From: Nemania diffusa
Lineage: Eukaryota > Ascomycota > Sordariomycetes > Xylariales > Xylariaceae
NCBI GenBank assembly: GCA_038501195.1
Contig: JBBPUQ010000007.1
Coordinates: 124,001 to 188,000, forward strand
Direction: 5' to 3'
DNA length: 64,000 nucleotides
Shown here in pieces: positions 33,201-44,700 of the stretch. Numbering within the stretch: the stretch's first letter is position 1; every line of letters starts with the position of its first letter. The position numbers and the translations under genes were made by a program. Below the pieces are notes generated by a model. The model had not been told where the DNA came from, did not search any database, and saw nothing but the letters and a program-made list of their open reading frames with translations.

Positions 33201-34868
33201 TTAGCCCTAGAGACGACGCAGGATTCTCAGCACCCTCGTCGATTACTCGACAGGTACGGTGACACCCGTCAGCTCCTAGAGACCGGTGGTTCCGTCTCTG
33301 ATTCCGACGATGATCTCTCTGACAAGCAGCTCGATAAATACTTTGGAGACGAAGATAAAATCGTCATAAAACACTGGCAGTTGCCACGGCTGTGGGAGGA
33401 TCAAATTAGCAAGATTAACCAGGGCCACATCGATACGAAAAAGGAGACGATACTCTTCAATGTCGGGCTATTACACCTGCCTAGTAGGAAGATTAGGAAA
33501 GGGCCGAGCGATACAGAGTTCGCCAAGAAGCTGGACAGCATGGATGGGATAATGCTCTTGGAAAAGGACCGTGGCGATGGTATTTCATGATACCCGATCA
33601 TACCCCCTAGTGCCAGCAAGCTAACTTGATACAGCCCTACTAGAAGCATTCCATGCTGGCGACCTTGAGCCGGATGCTCCTAGAAAATACGAAGAGACGT
33701 GTGCCATGGTGAATGGCATCTTAAACCAACAAGCAACCGATGGCAGCCATGCTTGGCTTTGGTTTATCGTGGACGTGTTACAATGGTTCGGGCTTAGATC
33801 GGACTACACCGATTACACCCAAGTGATGACAGATCCCTGGCCACACCCATTCATCACTCAAGATATCCTGAAAGCTTGGGCATATATGGCGATTTTCTTC
33901 CCAGACCTCGAGCAGTGCCAACCCGCCACCGACTTTTTCAATTCTGAAGAAGGCCGGAAATATCAGGAATCCCCTCTCCGCGATTCACGCCAACGCGCTT
34001 CCACTCTGCCGGATATTCGTACCAAGACGAGTTTCAGGTACCGACCAAAAACCTTTTACAAGGAATGGGACGACATCTTGAACAAGGCTAACGAGACAAA
34101 AACGTACTATGCGGATGCCTTTCCTTTACAGTGGTGTCTCACCCTTCGACCCCTGATCGCTAAACGTAAGAAGACCCTGTTCATTCATCTTGTCTATTAC
34201 TATTCGGTCACCTGAATTCTAACGTCATCTCAGTCTACCGCGCCGGCATCGTGGCCCCCGCGCTCCTGCAAAACAACCCCCAAGTCTGCCCCGGCTACGC
34301 CATCGCCAACACCGAGCCCCACCGCCTAGACAAGCTCGACCTATTCATCGACTACAGCGACCGCCTGAAGGCATCCCACTACCCGACGAGCTGGCCCGGC
34401 CTCATCTCGCCGGACCAGTTCCCCGCCTTCCTCCCCCTCGCGCGCGCCTTCGCCGCCCAGCACCCCGCCGCGCGCTTCGCCGTGCTCCGCCTCTGGTCGG
34501 CGCCGCACTTCTACCCGGCCATGCTGGGCGACAACAACCGCATGGCCTCGGCCTTCCTCGACTGCGCCGCGCGCTCGTGGCGCTGGAACTTCCTGCCCAA
34601 GGACCTGCCCTCGTCCGAGTGGAGCATGTACAACAACCTCAAGCTCCGCCTCGACCTCGTCAAGCGGCAGCTCGGCGACCGCGTCGTCCACCGCGGCGAC
34701 GTCGTGCTCGTCATGGGCGTCGACCAGCTCGATCTGCTGCGCTATGCGACTGCTGTCACGTTCGTCGTCCAGACGAAGCCGTGGTTTCGCGAGTTCGATC
34801 TCTGGAAGAGCTTTGTTAATGTTGATGCCGCGTTTTTGGAGGGGCTGGATCCTTTTTGGCTTGATTGA
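30247..34868 (+). CDS. Large protein of unknown function with N-terminal Cys/His cluster
   Basis: Six exons (30247..30285, 30339..32219, 32292..32753, 32811..33579, 33635..34165, 34234..34868) give 1438 residues; every join is GT-AG and in frame. The first 43 residues hold C12-x10-C23-x11-C35-x2-H38-x3-C42 (CGFHGKQCHG), which looks like a small zinc-binding module split by the first intron. Next come long charged helices with EKEEK-rich stretches, a Lys/Pro-rich linker (KKPKKKAKPKDSK) and an Asp/Glu-rich region. Downstream are conserved-looking blocks with many Trp and Tyr (WDIELEIGREYFDFVEEF, WHFVPGEPG, SWPGLISPDQFP). No signal peptide or membrane helix is seen. I do not recognise the family and give no function. 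The last exon is markedly GC-richer than the others. Confidence 0.78.
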
Positions 34869-35383
34869 TCACTGTGAGGCGTTGGGCATATATATGGGCT
34901 TTGAAGGGTAGGTTGCGTGTTTTGTATGTACTGTCAGATAACCTTACTGGCTAGAAAGTGGAATACTATGACCGTTAAGCATTGAGAAGCTAATCGTATC
35001 CTGTAGCAACTGCCTTTAAAGGCCTACTAGGTTCAAAATGAATTTATGATTAACATGTTGCTACTTAACTGTACCCCCCTCCGCCTCCCACCCCCCAAGG
35101 AGCGGCCGTCAATCTAGTCGACGTTGAGAACAATGCGTACCGATAGAGACGTGATATATAACATCGCATATCACTCTAGTTACATAAGCTGCCGATTACC
35201 GCAGGAAGCAATGTCGCAATCCATCAAGCGTGCCCCTTTTCTCGTCGTACAGCCTCATAATCTCTTTTGTAGGCCACAGTCTTGCGCTCTGCGAATACGA
35301 TTATTTTTTATGTATAATAAATGATTTTTATTCGATATATTATTTAGTATATTTTTAAGAAACTAATAATAGTTTTAATAAAT
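34869..35383. other. Convergent 3' spacer, AT-rich
   Basis: Lies between the converging large unknown gene and the fucosidase gene. The last 100 bases are almost pure A/T. No gene is supported. Confidence 0.6.
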
Positions 35384-37973
35384 TCACGCATACTTAATCT
35401 TAAATACCCAACAAAACTCTTCTTGATCCAACAGCGTATCATCGACCTTGATCTTCAGCTCTTTCTGACCCCCCTCGTTACTCACCACATCCCACCCGAG
35501 ATTTCCACCGCCGTGTACAGCAAGCAAACTCACCTCATCGCCTTCCAGAATCGGTATCGGCGCCGGCACTCCCACAGCTCCCTCCACCACAACCGGCCTC
35601 TCGAGAAACAGGACATAAAACGCCTCCTCGGTCTGCGTGAACCGCACATCCAGCCCATCCCCCAGGACCTCCGTCCTAACAAACCAAAACGTCGTATTAA
35701 ACAGCGCCTCCCCGTGCCCCCGGATCCACGCCCCAGCCTCCCTCAAACTGTCCACCTCGGCCTGCACGATGCTCCCGTCGGCCCGCGGCCCGATGTCGAG
35801 CAGCAGGTTCCCGTTCTTCGCGACGACGTCGGCGAGCGTGCGCACGACGGCGCTCGCGTTCATGTACGCGCCCGCGGGCGTGGCGCCGTTGTACCCGTAG
35901 CTGTAGGGGTCCATGCCCATGCTGCTCTCCCACTTGCGCGCCTGCGCCGTCGCGAACGTCGCGTACTCGGGCGTGTCGAAGTCGGCCGCCTGCGCGAGGC
36001 CGCAGCGCGAGTTGAGCGCCACCTGCCTGCCCGCCGCCCGCGTGCTCTCCCACCAGGCCGCGGCGAACGCGGCCGTCGCGTTCGCGGCGCCGATGTCGCA
36101 CCACATTATGTCTGTCTCGTAGGTCGTGGCGAGGATGCGCATCTGCGGGAGGAGCACGTCGGTTATGAAGTCGGCGACGGGAATGTGGCCGGTGTAGGGC
36201 TCGACGGCGCCGGTGTAGGGGTTCAGGGCGGGCACGCCGGGCCATGAGTTTGTTCCTGGTACGGTGGAGGACGGCAGTTGGTCGAAGCCGTAGGGGCCGA
36301 AGTCTGGGTTGTACCACTCCGGCAGCGAGAAGTAGGTGCCGCGGCGCAGGGACGGCTGGTAAGTCGCCGCGGCGTCGAAGAGCTCGCGGAGCAGGTCGCG
36401 TTTGGGGCCGTAGTGCAGCGAAGAGCGGTTGCTTGTTGCGCCGGTGTCGAAGAGGGCGAAGCCGTCGTGGTGCTTCGACGTGATGACGAAGTACTGCGCC
36501 CCGGCGTCTGCGAAGAGGTCTACCCATTCTTTCGGGTTGAATTGCGACGCGGTGAAATAGGGGAATGTGTCGTCGTAGGCCCAATCACGCCCGTACGTGC
36601 GCAGTCGGTAATCGTAGAAGTCTGACGGGTCTGCTTGTGGGTGATGTGTAGAATACCACCTTTAGATGCCTCTCGTTAGATCATGTACTTCATGTCAACA
36701 AATACAAAACAGCATAGCAGCAACGAGACTCACCAGAACCATTCAGCATAACTTTCATACGGCGTCGAGTTCCCCCAACCCGTCACAGCATACGCACCCC
36801 AATGGATGAAAATACCGAATTTCGCGCCATCAAACCAGTCAGGCGATTCATGTCGAGCAAGATTATCCAACTCAGGCGTCCACTCTGTCAACCCGATCTC
36901 AACCCCTGAAAACCCAGTGACCTGCCTCCCGTCTTCGCCCTCAACAACCACCTCGACATCCACCGCCCCCTGCGATGCGCCTCTAACGCCAATCTTGACG
37001 ATCTTCTGATCACCTGGACAAAGCCGCTTCAGTCTCCCCGGCGTCGACGTCTCAAACCCCTCTCCCTCAATCGTCATATTCACCCCTATACCCCCCACGC
37101 ATTCCGCCCCGGGGTTATTCACCGTGACCTCGACGACCTGCTCTCCGGCCTCAAACCACTTCTGCGTCGGGCGCACACTTTGCACCGCCACTTGACTCTT
37201 ACTTGCACTTGCACTCGCCGCCCAGAGCGAAACGGCAAACACGTGCATCCGCGCGCCGCCGTCCGCACCGGCGACATCCGGCAGCGTGATAGAGCGCAGC
37301 GCCTTCCCCGGCAAAAGCGGCGCGGTGCGCTCGAAGACGTGGCTGGTGTTCCAGTTCACGCCATCGGCCGTGAAGCGGAACGGGAACACCATCTCGCCGC
37401 GGTTGAGCGTGAGCCAGCTGAACCAGTCGAGGGAGCGGAGCTCGTAGGTCGAGGTCGCGCCATCGTCGTACGCGAAGGTCGCGTTGCCTATCGCCGTGGC
37501 GAACTCTACATCTCCCGACAGCAGGAACGAGACGGAGAAGATCTGGCTATGGGTACCTGCGATAAGATCCGTGGGGACGGTGATCGTCTGCCCGTCGCAG
37601 ACGATGTTGTCGGGGGCTGTGGCGCCCGTGTACCCCGGGAATGCATACGTGATACCTGTCGTGCTGGAGGTGTACTGCGGTGTGTCCGCGGCGCGCGGGG
37701 GCGGGTAGGATTGCCCGAGGGTGTCGAAGGAGGCTTCGCCTGGGTAGGTCCCGAAGGCCTTGTTGTTGAAGTGCGCAGATATGTCGAGGGGAATTGACTA
37801 CTCGGCATTAACATCTTGCTTATCACTACAGGGAGTTGAGTGAATATGGCGAATACTCGAGAACTACGTCACAGGAGGAGGGCAAGGAGGTGGATGGCAC
37901 ATACCCCGGCCCAGACTGTGAGAACAGCGTCTCCTAACACGCAGAGCAGGCTTAATAGCTTAGGCGGAGGCAT
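35384..37973 (-). CDS. Secreted alpha-L-fucosidase, glycoside hydrolase family 29
   Basis: Three exons (37973..37905, 37797..36734, 36659..35384) give 802 residues. Exon 1 encodes a signal peptide (MPPPKLLSLLCVLGDAVLTVWAG). Residues about 24-230 look like a beta-rich, N-terminal extension; about 235-325 resembles a CARDB-like beta domain (WFEAGEQVVEVTVNNPGAEC). The GH29 catalytic part starts at about 340: WFDGAKFGIFIHWGAYAVTGW, YAEWFWWYSTHHP, FVITSKHHDGFALFD, then TDIMWCDIGAAN whose Asp (about residue 565) fits the nucleophile, and GNLLLDIGPRADG. The enzyme would cleave alpha-L-fucose from glycans outside the cell. It is longer than bacterial GH29 enzymes because of the N-terminal domains. 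It lies tail to tail with the large unknown gene and about 760 bp from the PKS-NRPS end; I see no reason to place it in that pathway. Confidence 0.92.
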
Positions 37974-38735
37974 TATATCCTCGTACTACTCGATGAAAAC
38001 TGAGTATCTACTGGATTTGAAAATCTACTTATTATCTAAACTAGAGAATTATCAACCTAGTATTCAAATAGCCATCAAACCCAACATGAGATTCATTCCC
38101 CTCTTCCCCGCAACATCACAAGTTGACGCTATCGCAGAGTCGTATTGTGACCCCAGACGGAGTAGTTCCTAGATCATCTCTCTCGGTGTGGAGATAGCCC
38201 GAGAGAGATAAACAACAGCGTGGTTAATTATCCTCCAACATGGGATCGTCTTGGCAGGTATAATAGTCTAGATCCGGGCTTAAGAGCCAACAAATATGTT
38301 GTAATTAATACGGGGATTTACCCGCGAGTATCTCGGCCAGGTTCTCTATCGGTGTGCTGCGGCGTATGGAGCAGTGCTCATGTTGTATCAGTGGTGCATA
38401 GGCGTTGCTACGATCTTTAGATTGAAAAGTAGGCTTCAAATGTTGCGCCAGAAAGGATAACTCAACAAGCGCTAGCCTACTTAGCCACAATCCAAACTTT
38501 AAAGACTTGGTTCATATAGAAATTTTCGAGAAATTGGTGAACAGAAGATCGGTAAGCTGCTGCCAGGCGCTGTTACGCGATATAACTACCATAGCATCAT
38601 TCTATAACAATACTATATAACACAAGCCAGTCTTTTGCGGGCGCTATAGAATACAGATCTAACTTTATTGTTGACGGAACGCTCACTCACACGCTGTTTC
38701 CCCTACCTGGTAACTCCATAATCCCATCCCATCCG
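37974..38735. other. Intergenic region
   Basis: The upstream region of the fucosidase gene and the 3' flank of the PKS-NRPS gene. AT-rich, with no supported coding sequence. It is the probable left edge of the biosynthetic cluster. Confidence 0.5.
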
Positions 38736-41700
38736 TCAATAGGCTCCAGAGCCCAATTGATTCGGAGGGCCCTTGACTATTACAGGTATCGTGATCTTCT
38801 TTCCCTCTACTAAGCCGTGGTTCAAGAACCCATGAACGAGTGGGTTCATTCCTTGCTCCAAAGCCCTATCAAGCCAGTCCCCGAACGCAATCTTCTCGAA
38901 CTTCACGCCCTCCTTCTCCTCCATGCATTGCTGTAGTTCCCCGAATGGCACCTTGGAGCTGCTGCAGTGATGAACATATTGGACCCCGGACGCTTTAGTT
39001 CCCTGGCCTCCTCTGTTCTTGGAGCTCGTGATGGCTGTTTCTACTACAGCTTTAGATACATCTTCGACGCCGACGAAGTCAAAGGCGCTGCCTTCAGTGA
39101 CCACACCCTCGAGCTCCGGCACGGCGCGTAGGGCTTTCGAGTACCTAAGCACGGCTGCCATGATATCCAGCTCCGGTGCCCCGTCGCCCAGGATACTCGA
39201 TGGCCTATGAATCCAAACAGGGACCCCGTAGTCTTGACATACTCTCTCCAGTAGACACTCGCTAGCCCATTTCGACGTCTCATATCCATCGGCCGTGTCG
39301 GGCGGAGGCGGGTACGCCGACACTGACATCTCGGGAAGCCCTACGTAGTCCCCTTGTTTCGCGACAGCGGCGGGAGGGAACCGAGCCACGCCGGCCGTAG
39401 ACACGAAGTGCAGCGGTATGCGTCTGGGAAGGGCTATTTCGCACAGCTTTGCCGTCGAGACGACATTGGCGCTGCGGAGGGACTGGTACGTCTTCATAAA
39501 CGACACGTCTGCTCCGTTGTGGATTATAATATCGACCTTCTGCGCTAGCGACTCTAACTGCATAGCTGAGAGCCCGAGAGTGGCGTCGCGTAGGTCACCC
39601 GCGTACTCGATAATCTTGTCGCTCTTGACGGATACGTGCCGAGGGTTGCCGCGGTCGTCTGGTCTGATTGCCACGCAGTGAACCTCGCGGACCGTCTCGT
39701 TACCTACGAGGTGCTGCAAGATTTTCGCGCCCAGAAAACCAGTAGCCCCAGTGAGCAGTACAACGCGCGACGAGGAATCCGCAACCGAAGGAGATGTTAC
39801 AGCATTATTGCAAGATTGGCGGTACCCGTCGACTAGAGCGGATATCTCCTCGCTCCAATCAGGGAGGAACGCCCCTGTCTCTATTGACCTCGCTTCTATC
39901 AGGCGCGTCATACTGCGTAAAGTACTGAATTGGAATAGCTGAGGCAGAGTCAACGTGGCGCCGAACCTTCCGCTCAGAACTCTCCTAAGCTTGATGAGCA
40001 GCAGCGAATTCCCACCCGCGTGGAAGAACTCCGAGTCGGGGCCGATGTTCGCCCATTGCGTTCTGCGGTGTCCAATGACTTCTTTCCAGGCCTCCCTCAT
40101 CTCGAGTTCGGCGCGCGTCAACTCCGGAGATCCCCTCTCGGTCACGTCGGGTATTGGCATCTTGTCAATGGCAGCCCGGTCCTTTTTACCGTTTACATTG
40201 ACAGGGATCTTGTCGACGGGTATGATGGCGACTGGGCACATATATACAGGCAGAGGAAGGGTAGCGTTGATCTCCTTCATAGCTTCGACGCGATCCCCGT
40301 CGAAAGAGCTATCAAGGCTGGCAAAAGCAACCAGGGTATCGGAGGCAGGCCTATATGACACAGCTGCGTTGGTAAGAAGCCCCTTTGCAGCTTTGATGAT
40401 AACATTCGCGATCTCATCGAGCTCGATACGAATACCACGTATTTTTACTTGGCCGTCGCCGTCGAGGCGTCCGAGAATGTCTAGTGAGCCATCCTCTAGA
40501 ATTCTTCCCTTGTCCCGAGTACGATAGTGCCTTGTCAGGGGCTCCCCTTGAGTTGGTTGGTACGAGCACCCTCTTGTCCCATAGAACTTGTCTAGAGTTT
40601 CCTCTAGGCGATTAAGGTAGCCGAGACCAACCCCGACCCCGGAGATCAAAACCTCGCCGGGAAATCCGATTGGAACCGGCCTCATTTTCTCATCTACCAC
40701 GCTGACTGAATAGTTTGGTAACGGCAACAGTCTATCGCTTTGTGCTTCTATGTCTTCTTCTGTAGAGTATGGCACGATGCCTCTTGCGCAGGACACTGTT
40801 GTCTCGACCGGCCCATAGACATTGATGAGCTGAAGACTCGAGAGCCCCAGTCTTTGGAATGCCATACGAAGTTGAGGCTGTATCTTCTCACCACCGGCGA
40901 AGGCAAACCGCCACCTGCCACACTTCTGGAGGTATCTAAATCCATAGTGGATGAGTGATAGATATTCCGACGGCACAAAATGCGTATAAGTTACCCCCTC
41001 CGTGAGGATAAGCTGTGCTAACCTGGTTGGATCTCCACGATCCTCATGACTAGCAACAATCAAGGTGCCGCCATTGCACAAGGCATGGAAGGTTTGTTCT
41101 AGGACCAAGTCAAATCCGAAGGAGCTCTGTTGCAGCACCACCTCCTGTCCAATCCCGAATACCTTGGAGTTTACGAAAACTTGATTAGTGATGTTGGCAT
41201 GGCTAAGCAAAGCACCCTTCGGAATTCCTGTAGATCCACTCGTGTATAGAACAACGGCCGGTTGGTCAGGTTGGCTAGCGTTTTCTTCCGAATGCCCCTG
41301 TATAGGCGACGACAACTTGTCAAGGTTGATGAGTTGAAACGCATCATCAATAAGTAGCTGGTGCGCCAACTCTAGTGTACCTTCATGATATACCAGGACA
41401 GTTGGTTGTGCTTCAGAAATAATCGTGGCTAGACGTCCCTCTGGGTTGCGAAGATCTAGTGGCACCCAGACTGAGCCTGCCCGCATGACTCCAAGGATAC
41501 AACATATGGCATCCGGCGTGGGCTGTAAGAGTGTTGCAATGCGTGACCCTGCTGCAATGGCCGAAGTTGCAAGTAAGCCGCTCGCGATTTGACGAGACCG
41601 CGCCATCATCTCAGCGTACGTGAGAGTGTGGCCATTTCCGCTTTTCAGAGCAACTGTATCGGGGTGCTCAGAAGCCATTTGTTCAATGCGATCAATGACT

Positions 41701-44700
41701 GTACCACTCCACCTAACATCCAAACACTCGCCGAGACCTAACTTTCTCGCATGCTTTATATCCTCGCCGTTCGATATCGGGCAGTCGCGTACCTTAGTGG
41801 ATGAGTCCAGAGCAAATCCCTCGAGCGCACGTGTGAACCACGTTAACATTCTCTGGGTGTCAGTGCTCTTGTAGAGGTAGCTCTGCGTGCTGAAACACAA
41901 GACAGTAGACCCGGGAAACTCGGTGATGTCTACAGTTAGGTCGTAAGGGTTTCTTGGCAATATGCCTCCAGTCCACTCCACCGTCCCGTCGCCTATCGAA
42001 GTTTGAGTTTGGAATCCTGCCCTGTAATTCAGGGCGACCTGGAACATAGGGTGATGATCGCCGTATCGTGCGCCTTTTAAATTATCTAGTAAAACATCAA
42101 ATGGAAGACGATTAGATAAAGCGGCAAATGCGACGTCTCGTGACTGGTGTGCGGCCTGCGCAAAAGTCTCGTCCGGGCCAAACCGGAGGCGCAACGGGAG
42201 CATGTTCAAGAAGCAACCAACTATGTGCTCGTCATCGGTGTCGATTCTGTTTGCATCCATTATCCCGATGGCCAAGTCGTCAATACTAAGGCACCGAGAG
42301 AGAAAAGTGCCTAGCGCAGTAAGGTAGAAGTGAAATGGCGTGATCTGAAGTTCCAAAGCTGCTCGCTTGACGCGATCCGTCAAGTCAGTATCGAGATGAG
42401 TTGTCACTGTAGCTGTGTTATAAGCAGCCACTGCCTGGCGGCTTTTCCTTTTCGCAAATGGAAAGAGAGGGATTGGCTCGAAGTTTGAACCTCGATAGAG
42501 TTCGCTCCAAAAAGCGAGTCCCTTTTGTAGATAGGTAGTCTGAAGAAACATGGCTTGCTTCAAAGACATATCAATTGCCTGCTGACATTCGTGCTCAAGT
42601 GGCCGGCCCGCATAAGCGTCGCCGAGGTCGCGTAAGAACGTAGGCCAACTGGCGCCGTCGAGCGCAATGTGGTGATGCAGAACAACGACGTGGTGGAGTG
42701 ACGGCCCCTGTGTTAACAAGAAGACCCTCATCAGTGAGCCGTGCTCAATGTCAAACACAAACTTCCGCAGCTTGTTTATAGAGTATTCAGCATCAGCTTC
42801 ATTTGTAACATATTCATGCACAAGTTGAATGTTGGGCATTCGGTTGACAGCCTGAACCGGCTGCGAAGACGCTTCCTCGACGAAGTACGAGGTGCGAAGG
42901 CTCTCATGCTTTAATCCCACCTCCTTTAATGCGCCCTCTAGTCTATGTCCGTCGATTTGGCCATGGTATTTTCCCACGTAAGCAACAGTGAAGGTTGATT
43001 TGTCTTCCAAATAGTTGTGGAGGAAATATATACGCGCTTGAGACTCCGCCATCTTCGCTTTTCTACTGTAACCTGTTTCCAACGACAACGGGGCTTTCGG
43101 GCCATTCCCATTAACCTTAGGAGCTGACTTAGCTACAATAGATTTGGCCACAGGGGGAACACCATTTGAAGCAATGGGCAGCTCCAGTGGACTAGCCGAG
43201 GGGGCGGTGGCTGAGGTCATTTCGTGTTCGAAATATGGCACGAACTTCTCCGGGACGGGCATAACGGGCTTCAGGGGCTTTTTGCCTGCGTCGCGAAGCG
43301 AATTAGAGAGTTTAGCTAATGCTCCTTGACACAAGTTGGTGATTGAAGAACCGTTCAGGATGCTGAGAACCGGCATATCCACGGAAAGCTCTTTGAGAAA
43401 CCAACTGCGGATCTCGACAGCTGTTAGAGAATCGATACCGAGAGAGACTAGCGGTACATCTTGGGCAATATTTTCTGCTGGCATGCGAAGCATGTGGCTC
43501 ATCTTCTGAGATACGGCATTTTTTATCTGTGCAACTGCTTGCTGAACGTCACGAGCTTCAGCTACCTGCCCCCGAAGACTAGAAGGTGATCCGTTTTGGA
43601 GGTCGTCTTGCACATCCGCTTTCGCCAGAGAAACGTAATGCGAGAAGCGTGACAGTCGCCTCCAAGGTGCCTTGGGGTTGCTGCCTAAACCAATTATCAT
43701 ATCGTGGCCCAGTTCAGAATCTGGTCGACCAGAAACGACTGCTTCAGAAAATATCGTGTGAAAGTCCGTCTCGGATACTGGCATTAGGTCCATCCTGTTT
43801 CTAAGGTGGCTATCAAGCCACTCCCCGCTGTTAGCAACATAGCCAATACCGGAGATCACAGACATGTCCATGACTGAAGCTGCGAGGCCTCTTTGGCGCC
43901 TCTGGTTTGCCAGAGTCTTCATGAACATGTTGGCAGCGGCGTAATTGGCTTGGTATGGGTTGCCGATGATGCACGCAACGGATGAAAATAGGATGAAAAA
44001 CTCTAAGTCGGTCAAGTAGAAGAGCTCGTCTAGGTTTTGGGTCCCTTGCACTTTAGGCCGTAGCACGTCTTCGAAATCCTCCATTGTCATAGTGGGAAAC
44101 GGCTTGTCGCGTAGGACCATGGCGCCGTTTGCTACTCCTCCAATAGGCGGCATGGTTGCGACGATATCCCGGTGCACGATCCGAAGATCCTCTTCACTAG
44201 CGATATCGAGACAATAAGTTTTTATGCATGCGCCTTTGCTTTGTAAATGGTCTAGAGTCGCCCGGTCGGACTTGGGGCTCCGGCTCATTATCGCAAAGTA
44301 TCGCGCACCGTTCTCAATCATCCAGCCACAAAGCGATAGGCCGACCTCGCCAGCAAGTCCAACTAGGAAATAGGTTTTCTGATCGGAAAAGAGTCCTTCA
44401 ACACGTATCGGATTCAGTGGGACCGAAACTGAATCAATATTTGACCAGTCAATGATAGAAAATGGCCCCTGTTGTTCTAGGCCCTGTGCAAGGTTCTGCG
44501 GCTTCACCTCCTGTACAGGCGCTTGGCCCCGTAAGTCATCCCAGTCAGAGGAATCAAGTATCCGGCCGAGGGTATCTAAGTTGGCAAGTGAAGAAAATAC
44601 AGCAAATTGATTATTAGACAATTGATTTCTGCCATTTCGACTTCTTCCGAGTTTCCCGGCCTGGGCTTTTCTCTCGCGCGATTCAAGAAACATCTCCCAA

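Noticed and set aside
35423..36584. Long frames antisense or out of frame to the fucosidase gene
   Set aside because: Arg/His-rich shadows of the GC-rich GH29 exon; no motifs.
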